Part shown: in pieces, positions 1 through 10,002 of the stretch
Layout: each line of letters starts with the position of its first letter
How positions within the stretch are numbered: the first letter of the stretch is position 1
Source: Farysia itapuensis
Taxonomy: Eukaryota; Basidiomycota; Ustilaginomycetes; Ustilaginales; Ustilaginaceae
Length of the DNA: 64,000 nt
Direction: 5' to 3'
NCBI GenBank assembly: GCA_023212645.1
Contig: JALBYC010000003.1
Coordinates: 806,001-870,000, forward strand
Translations under genes and position numbers: made by a program
The notes under the pieces: model-generated
What the model saw: the letters and a program-made list of their open reading frames with translations, nothing else
Databases searched by the model: none
What the model was told of the DNA's origin: nothing

Positions 1-63
1 GGGCTCTTGACACTTTTGTTCTCATCAAGATCTCCGTTTCGACATCTGAGTCTGTCTGCAACC

Positions 64-579
64 ATGTTTGCGTCCTTGGTTCGATTAACGTCGCGCACTA
101 CCTACAGAGGCGCAAAGGGGTCTGGAGCGGGTGCTGCTGCTCGCACAACTGCACACTCCTCCAACGCATCCCGCAACACATTCATCGAGGCGTATCAAGC
201 CGGTCGTATCTTTAAACGTTCACAACGAGGTCTCTTTGACGGCAGACAACGACAGCGCGGCAACAGTATACCCCACTCTTTACACAAGACAGCTCGGACA
301 TGGCTTCCCAACGTCCAGTACAGCAGTCTCTGGTCTGAAACCTTGGGTCTCCGCATCCGCACCAAGACCACTACCTCAGCCCTCCGTTCCATCGACAAGG
401 CTGGCGGTCTAGACTACTACCTTGCCAACACCAACGAAAAGAAACTTGGCGCATGGGGCAGAGATCTACGCTTGAGGCTCGCCCTCGCCCTGCGCGACAA
501 ACGTCTCAAGGCAGCAGCAGCAGCATCCACAACTTCCAAAGGCACTCCAAGTACTCCCGAAGTGGTGGCGAAAGAGTGA
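64..579 (+). CDS. MRPL24: Mitochondrial large-subunit ribosomal protein bL28m
   Basis: A 171-residue protein of the bL28 family, a structural part of the mitochondrial 54S ribosomal subunit. The diagnostic core is visible in the middle: a GLFDGRQRQRGN stretch, then KTARTWLPNVQ, then LRIRTKTTTSALRSIDKAGG, which is the bL28 pattern of a basic loop followed by 'the R...K.G.D.YL' region. The first 40 residues are rich in Ser, Arg, Ala and Thr with no acidic residues, as expected of a mitochondrial presequence. The ATG at 64 was chosen because it opens this presequence and follows ACC; an in-frame codon at 7 would add 19 residues with no family support. It converges with the PIN-domain gene, with 65 bp between the stops. 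The yeast name is MRPL24. The family call is firm; the exact start is likely. Confidence 0.85.
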   Translation: MFASLVRLTSRTTYRGAKGSGAGAAARTTAHSSNASRNTFIEAYQAGRIFKRSQRGLFDGRQRQRGNSIPHSLHKTARTWLPNVQYSSLWSETLGLRIRTKTTTSALRSIDKAGGLDYYLANTNEKKLGAWGRDLRLRLALALRDKRLKAAAAASTTSKGTPSTPEVVAKE

Positions 580-644
580 CGGAGAGACATAGGCACAGCT
601 AGCGTGTACATAGTGAAAAGAATTAGATGCTGACTGGGGGGTAT

Positions 645-1739
645 CTACGCTTCTAGCCTCTTGAGAAAGTCCTCCATCTTTTCTGCCGCTGTCTTGACTC
701 GTGCTGGTGGATTTGCCGTCTCTGTTCTTGGTTTCGAGGTGATGACCATGGGCCGATCGTCGGATTCGGTTTCGATGGACGCTGGTTGGACACCACGCTG
801 GTGAGCTTTGAGAACCGAGACGCTGCCATAGTCGGACGTTTGTTTGGGCGAAGGATTGTATGGAGTCGCCTGTTCTCCCGTCCAGGATCTCGAAGTCTGC
901 GCGATTTCGGATGGGAGACTGTAAGCATCGAGCCAGGCCTCGGTCGTTCGACCGTCGACGCGGGGAGCGTAAGTCAAGGAAGCCGGTAGGCCTGGCTCGA
1001 GCAGCCGTGTCTGAAGATGGATCGGAGCGTACGCCACTGTCACGGCAAAATCGCACTCGGCCGCGACAGTGTCTTGACAGTACAGGCAGATGGCCATCAG
1101 CTCGCGTAAATGACGTGCAGCCTGGCGAGGCGCAAACGAATCGGTGCCGTCGTCGACGTCAGACGTCGATGAAAAGCCATGAGATCGACGCTGCTCGAGC
1201 TGGGCTAGAGATGCAGTCTGCGCCGGCTGCTGTGCATAGATTCCCGGCCGTGGATGGAGAAGCAGATCATCCGAGGGCGCCGCCTGCATTCGGGCTTCGA
1301 GCCAACGTGTAGCTTTTCGAGCCGCCAAGTTGATTGGCTCCTCGCCCTTTTTCAGCAGATCGAGCGTGTTTATGGCTTCCAAAGGGACAATGACGCATGT
1401 GGACGGATTCTTGTCCCAATTGTGTACGGTACGCAGTGCAAAGATGAGTACACTGGCGTCGACCACCCGTACGCTCACGGAAGGACGCGCGTGGCTCCGC
1501 GGCATAGCGGGCATCATCCCTGGACCTGTGGCAGCACGTGGCATCACGCGCAGTGGAGTATGAGAGGATGACGGACCGGCAGAAGAGCCACTGTGAGACT
1601 TGCGCATGGTGCGCGACGAGCCGTACTGGTCAACATCGCGTTCCAGCTTGGCCACCTTGTCCTGCAGGAACATGGCTCCCATTGCCTTGGACAGGTTGGC
1701 TTGCCTCTCTTTGCGCTGCTGCATCGATTCGTCCGACAT
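645..1739 (-). CDS. PIN-domain protein, possibly Nmd4-like
   Basis: A 364-residue intronless protein. A disordered, basic, Ser-rich N-terminus (about residues 1-88) precedes a PIN-type segment. This begins with VVDASVLIF (Asp94, the usual first acidic residue of PIN nucleases), and is followed by VPLEAINTLDLLKKG and NLAARKATRWLEAR. The second acidic cluster lies near EAINTLD. The layout resembles yeast Nmd4 and the PIN domains of EST1/SMG5-6 proteins, which act with Upf1 in nonsense-mediated mRNA decay. That assignment is by pattern only. Whether the full set of catalytic acids is present cannot be judged by eye, since the domain is interrupted by a Ser/Gln-rich insert around residues 155-205. 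The tail (about 290-364) is low-complexity and ends in a short helix, EKMEDFLKRLEA. It is divergent from SEC23. Confidence 0.6.
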   Translation of the reverse strand: MSDESMQQRKERQANLSKAMGAMFLQDKVAKLERDVDQYGSSRTMRKSHSGSSAGPSSSHTPLRVMPRAATGPGMMPAMPRSHARPSVSVRVVDASVLIFALRTVHNWDKNPSTCVIVPLEAINTLDLLKKGEEPINLAARKATRWLEARMQAAPSDDLLLHPRPGIYAQQPAQTASLAQLEQRRSHGFSSTSDVDDGTDSFAPRQAARHLRELMAICLYCQDTVAAECDFAVTVAYAPIHLQTRLLEPGLPASLTYAPRVDGRTTEAWLDAYSLPSEIAQTSRSWTGEQATPYNPSPKQTSDYGSVSVLKAHQRGVQPASIETESDDRPMVITSKPRTETANPPARVKTAAEKMEDFLKRLEA

Positions 1740-4429
<2,690 letters not shown>

Positions 4430-4555
4430 ATTCCGCCCCTCTTCAATGTGTCACTACAAAAGTTGTCCGCTCCTGATGAATCTTATAGCTTTTCCCTCCA
4501 CATACGACACGAAGGCGGGAGGAGGGGGGATATGCTTTGTATTTGGGCGCGCTGT

Positions 4556-5139
4556 CTAGCGTGAAACCATCTTGTCTAGCAGATCTTTTGCCTCGTTGAT
4601 TTCTGTCGATACACGATGGTCAGTATGGGTGGGGTTAGATGGTAGGGCAGTCTGTGGGGGGGTAACGACTTACTGGAAGCGAGGTAGGGTGCGCCTCCAC
4701 GATCTGGGTGGTTGGCAATCATCATGCGACGGTGTGCTTCTTTGACTTTGGCCCTTGTCAAAGCCGTTTCTCGCAGACCTAGTACTTGGGCGGCTTCCTT
4801 CTTGTCCATCTTGGAGTTAAAGCCGCCCTTGATCCACTTGCTGCTCGAGGGACCTTCGACGCCGCTCTTTGGCTTCATCAGGATATTCGCCATCAGTCCT
4901 GCACCTACCAGACCGGCGCCAATTAGGATTGGTAGGGCAATCTCCTGCCTCTGAGTATGGTGGAATAAGAGCGATGAACTTGGGCGGAAAGGTGTGGAGA
5001 GCGAGGTAAAAGTGGAGCCGTGAGGCACAACCGTGCGGGGTGCTCTAGCAGCAGAAGCAGCAGCAGCATTCGGTGCAGATGCTACTGCGCGTGGTGCGCC
5101 TGCTCTTACTAGAGAGCGCGAGAGTGTGGTTGCCACCAT
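4556..5139 (-). CDS. PAM18: Mitochondrial import motor J-protein Pam18/Tim14
   Basis: Two exons, 5139-4674 and 4602-4556, join across a 71-nt intron (GTAAGT...ACAG) to give 170 residues. Pam18 anchors in the inner mitochondrial membrane and stimulates Ssc1 (mtHsp70) ATPase in the TIM23 motor. An Ala/Arg/Ser-rich presequence (1-60) is followed by one membrane helix (about 67-88, IALPILIGAGLVGAGLMANI). The C-terminal J domain carries the HPD motif at 144-146 in NHPDRGG. The second exon supplies the conserved helix ending ASKINEAKDLLDK; without splicing the frame runs into unrelated residues, so splicing is strongly supported. It shares a 218-bp divergent promoter with the aminotransferase gene. 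Confidence 0.94.
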
Positions 5140-5357
5140 GGTATGTGTTTGGATATGCTGATGGTGGTTTCAAAGCTACGTATAAGTCACCCATTCATAG
5201 AGTGGAATTTTAGCTCGAAAGCCACTCACTCACACTCAGCCTGCAATTACTCGTACGAGTGGAAGTATCCGAGTGCCCTCGCCTTGTGACAAGCACGCAC
5301 AAAGAACGCCGGACAAGAGACCGTTAACAGAAGTGTATCCCAAACCATCAGACCACC

Positions 5358-6959
5358 ATGGCTGAGGCGAAACCGGTGTACGGATTCAACCGGAATCTGC
5401 ATGTCGATACCATCGACCCACCGGTCCAGATTGGAGCGAGGTGGGCGCAGTCTTACCCCTCGAGCTCCTCACCGCTCAAAGATGTGGTGCAGAAATATCC
5501 GTTGCTGAACCTTGCACAAGGAGTGCCGGGCCATCCTCCGTCCGACTCGCTCCTCCAGCGTATTGCCTTTGAAGCACGGCCGGAGAATGCAGTCGTACCG
5601 GGGGAGAATGTGCATGGTTACGGTCCAGTCTTTGGCGATCCCAAGCTGCGACAGGCGGTAGCACGTGATATCAATCGCGTCTACCGCACCCCTGGGTTGG
5701 GCAGTAGGAATGAGGTGACACGTGACAATGTTGCCATCACTGCTGGATGTAATATGGCCTTTGCAGCGGTGGCCATGTCGATAGCTGCGCCGGGGGAAGC
5801 GCTGATCCTGTGCGAGCCGTGGTACTTTAACCACCACATGACGCTCACTTCGCTCGGCATTCAGGTCGCACGTGCACCCAGTCAGGCTGATCCTTTCCAC
5901 CCAGACGCCTATCTCCCCAACTACGAGCACATCAAAGCACTCCTCGCCGCCGATGCGAAAGGCTCGTCCCGCACGATCAAAGGTCTCGTCATCGTAACGC
6001 CAAACAACCCGACGGGCAAAGTAACTCCCCCCAACGTCGTCTGCTCTCTGGCAACTCTCTGCCATCGACACGGCGTGGCCCTCATCCTCGACGAGACCTA
6101 CCGCGATTTCGTCCTGACAAGCGATATGTGTGACAAAAAGGGCAATCCTTTGTCCACCGTCGAGCTATCGCACGAACTCGCCCGCCCACACAACCTGTTT
6201 GAAGACACGCCTGTCGGGTTTGAAACCTCCTCCTGGGAGCCAGAGTGGGACTGGCGCTCAACACTCATTCATCTCTTCAGCTTCTCCAAGAGTTACGCGA
6301 TTCCGGGGCATCGTCTGGGCGGCTTTGTCGCGCATCCTGCTTTTTTGCAGCAGCGCGGCAAAGATGCGCAGGGAAGGGAGACGATGCAGTTTGGACCTAC
6401 GGCGAAAGCACTGGACAACTTGCAAGTCGCTCCGCCGCGGACCGACACGCAGCGCGCGCTTGCTTGGGCGATTGAAGACCCGCAGCATCTCGAGTGGCGG
6501 GCAAAAGTAGCTCACGAGATCCGCGAGCGTCGCTATGCATTCATCCGGGGGATTTCCGAGCCCATGCCCGCTCGTCTGACTGCAGATGGCGGTGCACTCG
6601 ACCCCTCTCCCTCCACGGGTACAGGTCCGTGTACGGCCGACTATGGCTGGTTTGTAGACTCAGCAGGTGCCTACTACATCTACCTCCAGCATCCCTTCCC
6701 CGGCTGTCCATCCGAACTCGTCGCTCAGGCTTTAGCCGAACTCGTCGGCGTAGTCGTCCTGCCCGGCTCCTTCTTCATGTCACCCAACACGACTGGCGCC
6801 TCTGCAGACTCAAACTCGTCAGCATCCCGTCTCCGCCTCTCCATCGCCAACGTATCCTCCGAAAAACTAGCTCAGCTACCAGAGCGACTCTCCATCCTGT
6901 CCGAACTGTGGGACAAAAAGGGACAAGGGTGGGGACTGACATCATCATCATCTTCATAG
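5358..6959 (+). CDS. PLP-dependent aminotransferase, class I/II (fold type I)
   Basis: A 533-residue intronless enzyme of the aspartate-aminotransferase fold. Landmarks in order: the substrate-loop region LNLAQGVPGHPP (51-62); the PLP ring-stacking region near EPWYFNHH (153-160); TPNNPTGK with Asn217 (contacts the PLP 3'-OH); LDETYRDF with Asp245 (binds the pyridine N) and Tyr248; FSFSKSYAIPGHRLGG with the Schiff-base Lys311 and Arg319 (phosphate contact). A C-terminal domain ends in a poly-Ser tail. The substrate is not readable from motifs. Kynurenine/glutamine transaminase-like or ACC-synthase-like subgroups are possible. It is somewhat longer than typical family members (about 400-450 residues), mainly through loops at 255-295 and 395-420. 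No targeting signal is evident. Confidence 0.88.
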   Translation: MAEAKPVYGFNRNLHVDTIDPPVQIGARWAQSYPSSSSPLKDVVQKYPLLNLAQGVPGHPPSDSLLQRIAFEARPENAVVPGENVHGYGPVFGDPKLRQAVARDINRVYRTPGLGSRNEVTRDNVAITAGCNMAFAAVAMSIAAPGEALILCEPWYFNHHMTLTSLGIQVARAPSQADPFHPDAYLPNYEHIKALLAADAKGSSRTIKGLVIVTPNNPTGKVTPPNVVCSLATLCHRHGVALILDETYRDFVLTSDMCDKKGNPLSTVELSHELARPHNLFEDTPVGFETSSWEPEWDWRSTLIHLFSFSKSYAIPGHRLGGFVAHPAFLQQRGKDAQGRETMQFGPTAKALDNLQVAPPRTDTQRALAWAIEDPQHLEWRAKVAHEIRERRYAFIRGISEPMPARLTADGGALDPSPSTGTGPCTADYGWFVDSAGAYYIYLQHPFPGCPSELVAQALAELVGVVVLPGSFFMSPNTTGASADSNSSASRLRLSIANVSSEKLAQLPERLSILSELWDKKGQGWGLTSSSSS

Positions 6960-7391
6960 CAGCCGAATCGATAGATTTGAAAGAACCACGTGCGGACGAG
7001 CCAAAGGTGGGCGGCGGCGGCTCGTGCGGGCGAGTGCGCGCGCGCAGATTTTGTGCTCTATGTGCGCATGTGTGTGACGTTGTTGCGGTTAAATGAGATA
7101 GCGTTAGCGTGAGTTTGAGCCTAGTCTGTACGTGGGCGATGCTTTAAGGAAGGGCCGGTTCTGCCGCGCTGAGTCGCAGTATCGATCGAACGTCGCCTTG
7201 TCCTATACGGCAAAGCGGGGGATGCGTGTGCGGGAGGTTGGAGGCTTACAGCGGCTGGCGAGTCCAAGAGCATATATGTCAAGAAGGCGGTCTGTTCCCC
7301 CTTTTCCCATTTCATCTCGGCGTTGCTATAGTGACCCGTACCAAATCCCGGCTAGCAATCCACCACCATCCGAGCTACCTCGATCAGCCAA
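6960..7391. other. Intergenic region, no supported gene
   Basis: Contains a GC-rich run with alternating CG/GC steps (about 7010-7075) followed by mixed sequence. No conserved gene or clear promoter element is visible. The 3' part overlaps the possible antisense frame described in the findings. Confidence 0.4.
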
Positions 7392-8876
7392 ATGTATGCG
7401 AATGACTGCAGATCCGTGTCGAGTTTCAGCATGACAGACAGCTGTTCCATGACGACCTCGTGGTCGGCGGCTGGGCAGATCAGTGTTGATACTACTTGTC
7501 CGTCGACCAGCTCTCTCCGCACCCGGCCAAGCACAGTATGTTCCAACGAGTCGAATCCGGATTGGCTCGTTGCCCAGATAGACGAGTGTCTGGCGGCTAT
7601 GGACAGTGGTCCTGTTGCGCAAAAGTGTGACCAACGTCGAAGCTTGAAAGCTGGCCGCCTGGCTCCACCGGCCCTCGACCTCTCGGCAGTGCGAAGAAAC
7701 GACTGCCTTGAACAAGCGCTGGCCTCTCCGACCGACCTGCTGAGCGTATCCACGCCGATCTTGCAGGACCAGGCTATCGCATCGGGTAGCAGCAGAAAGT
7801 TGACTTTCCAACACGTTGCCAGAACGCCTTCCCGACAGTGGGATGAGAGGGACTATATCTCACCGCTGCTGTTCTGCCCGTTGATGCAAGAATCGGCTAG
7901 ACCACGGTGGGATGCCGCGCCCTTTCCATATAGTCCAGGCGGAGAAAGCATCCATATGCTCGTCACTGATCTGCAGTCATCTTCCACTTGCTCCTCTGAC
8001 GCGCGCGAATCAGACGTTCGCGACATGCAGATGGCCTCCCGCACAAGCCCTCAAGAGAAAGAGCGTGCAAAGGACACCACCTCGCTCGCCATGGTGAGGC
8101 GAAATCAAGCCACGCGCGAATCAAAGATGGTTACATCGAGCGATTACGCGAGTTCCAGTACGCCTCCCTCTTCTCTCTGGTCCGGCTCTTCGTCTGCGAG
8201 ATTCACCGATAAAGGCCACAGTAGCGCTCGAGTAGATCCGACAAAGGCGGGCAGCAGCCCAGACAAGAGCGAGTCGGACGATTGCGTTGTTGTTCAGCCG
8301 GGCAAGGCTGTTCTCGGCTCGACTCGCGCCCGCAAGTTGTCGAAAATGATTGTGCCGAGACAAGAGACGTGTGTTGTCCGCTCAGCGTCGACCGTACAGA
8401 GATCGCAGACCAGCACACAGATTGTGGAGGAGGCGCGAAAGCTGAACAAGCTAAAGAAGCTGCTGGGTGACGAGATCAGCCCGCTCGTGCTCGAGGTGGT
8501 GCCATCTTCGCGGCCCGGACCGAACAAGAATCGCGGCAGTCTCAGCGCAGAAGCTCGCTTGGACAAGCCTCTGCCCAAAGTCCCTATCGCCAGCAAGGCT
8601 GAGCGCAGCCAGACAATCCAGGGTCTGGACCCATGTCTGCTAAACTACCTATCGCTGAGTCCTACCAGGGCGGCTAAAAAGCCAACTACCGCAAATCCCA
8701 AAGGCAAAGCCAAAGCAGCTTCGCTTTTCGGTGCGTCTTCTCTGAAGAGTGACGGCTCGGGGTCTGACAAAGCAAGCACGAACTCGTTGCTCCATGGTCA
8801 GTCTCTGGCCAGCGCCGACAGTCTGCGGCAATTTGCAAGCTCTTTCCCGCGTAGACGGGGTGGGATTTCTCTGTAG
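7392..8876 (+). CDS. Uncharacterised Ser-rich fungal protein
   Basis: An open frame of 494 codons that I cannot assign to a family. Composition is Ser/Thr/Arg-rich and mostly disordered, with many potential phosphorylation sites (for example SSSTPPSSLWSGSSSARF). The best-ordered part is near 335-375: ARKLSKMIVPRQE, then EEARKLNKLKKLLGDE (a likely amphipathic helix), then ISPLVLEVVP. A short motif GLDPCLLNYLSLSPTRA occurs near 415-431. The C-terminus ends SFPRRRGGISL, with clustered basic residues. The start is uncertain, because several in-frame ATGs follow 7392 and the first 120 codons overlap a coding-like frame on the other strand. The stop lies only 13 bp from the NAA30 stop on the opposite strand. 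No function is proposed. Confidence 0.6.
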   Translation: MYANDCRSVSSFSMTDSCSMTTSWSAAGQISVDTTCPSTSSLRTRPSTVCSNESNPDWLVAQIDECLAAMDSGPVAQKCDQRRSLKAGRLAPPALDLSAVRRNDCLEQALASPTDLLSVSTPILQDQAIASGSSRKLTFQHVARTPSRQWDERDYISPLLFCPLMQESARPRWDAAPFPYSPGGESIHMLVTDLQSSSTCSSDARESDVRDMQMASRTSPQEKERAKDTTSLAMVRRNQATRESKMVTSSDYASSSTPPSSLWSGSSSARFTDKGHSSARVDPTKAGSSPDKSESDDCVVVQPGKAVLGSTRARKLSKMIVPRQETCVVRSASTVQRSQTSTQIVEEARKLNKLKKLLGDEISPLVLEVVPSSRPGPNKNRGSLSAEARLDKPLPKVPIASKAERSQTIQGLDPCLLNYLSLSPTRAAKKPTTANPKGKAKAASLFGASSLKSDGSGSDKASTNSLLHGQSLASADSLRQFASSFPRRRGGISL

Positions 8877-8889
8877 ATGCTTCCTTCGT

Positions 8890-9549
8890 TTAGATAATGA
8901 AGCCCGTGTTTGGTTTTGTTGATGTGTGGTTTGGAGGCTGGACGAGCCCTGGTTGAGATGCGCTGTACTCGGAAGCGGGAATGGGGCGCTGCATTTCGAC
9001 AGGTATGGGCAGCACGAGACGGAACGAGTCCTTGCCGTTGAGATAGAAACGATGTAGTCGCTTTTCGCGGATGAAACCTAGACCTTCGTAAAGAGCCAAG
9101 GCGTTCAAGTTATCCGCCTCGGTCTCGAGTACGACTTCTTGCGCTCCACCAGCGATCATTTCCTGCAGTGCGACTCTGACAAGCTGCTTAGCAAGTCCCT
9201 TTCCACGCCAAGACTCCCGGACCGAAATCATGGCAATGTAGCCCCTCATACGCCGTGATCCTTTGAGATGTTGGTCCAGCTTGCACACAATCACGCCCAC
9301 CGGTGACGATTTCTCGCTTGAGCCCTTGCTGTCCTTTTGAGTTCTGGCGAGAAAGCAGAGATTGGGCCACTGGTTGACAAAGTACCGATAGGTGTAGACA
9401 ATATATGGCTCTGAGAGCTCCTTTTCTATGAGCTCAATGATGTCGTTCATCTGATGCTCGCCCGTGTAGGGTTCGAGAACAAAATGTTGCGTTTCCTGTT
9501 CGTCTTTGATCTGCAGCGACTGTGTAGCAGCCGGCAATGCGTCGACCAT
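8890..9549 (-). CDS. NAA30: NatC catalytic subunit, N-alpha-acetyltransferase 30
   Basis: A 219-residue GNAT-fold acetyltransferase matching Mak3/NAA30. This subunit acetylates nascent proteins starting Met-Leu, Met-Ile, Met-Phe and similar, as part of NatC at the ribosome. Family residues visible: ELSEPYIVYTYRYFVNQWPN (45-63), the typical NAA30 substrate-pocket segment; the acetyl-CoA pyrophosphate loop RESWRGKGLA (111-120), a clean R-x-x-G-x-G/A form; and LETEADNLNALALYEGLGF (about 141-159), the C-terminal GNAT motif B. The tail after about 185 is Pro-rich and not conserved. The gene is intronless and converges with the Ser-rich gene, 13 bp between the stops. It diverges from the HAM1-like gene. 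Confidence 0.92.
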   Translation of the reverse strand: MVDALPAATQSLQIKDEQETQHFVLEPYTGEHQMNDIIELIEKELSEPYIVYTYRYFVNQWPNLCFLARTQKDSKGSSEKSSPVGVIVCKLDQHLKGSRRMRGYIAMISVRESWRGKGLAKQLVRVALQEMIAGGAQEVVLETEADNLNALALYEGLGFIREKRLHRFYLNGKDSFRLVLPIPVEMQRPIPASEYSASQPGLVQPPNHTSTKPNTGFII

Positions 9550-10002
9550 GTCGATGTGTAAGAAGAAATGCTTGACGAAGCGAGCTGTAACCGGTCAAAG
9601 AGCGCAAGAGCCGGGTTTTGGATTGTTAGGCCACGATTCTTGGCCGATGACGGCGCGACGGCTCGACGGCTCGACCGCGCTGGAACCTAAAAAATTCTAA
9701 ATTTGGCAACGACGCATGTGACGCCTCCACACCGAACCACGCACATCGAGGCGGAGGCGGAGTGCTGCTCATCAGGGTCTGAATCAGCGCCTCGCTACGT
9801 AGTTTGACATGCACACTTCACAGTCTCCTCCTGCCCCGAGCTTATTTTGGTACGCGTCCCTCTTTCCCTTTTCTGCAGAAAAGCGCAGTGCCTCGATGAC
9901 GATGTCTGTTTTAGTCGCGCGCTCTTCCACATCCCCTTAAGTAGCCAGCCCCCATCCTAGCCCGTGCTTCTTCTCTGCACACTCCTATTCGTTTTCGCAA
10001 CC
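9550..10002. promoter_or_regulatory. Divergent promoter region between NAA30 and HAM1-like gene
   Basis: A 453-bp gap between two divergent starts. A short direct repeat, CGACGGCTCGACGGCTCGAC, lies near 9655-9674. A pyrimidine-rich run (9860-9990) leads into the HAM1-like start. No TATA box or gene is recognised. Confidence 0.35.
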
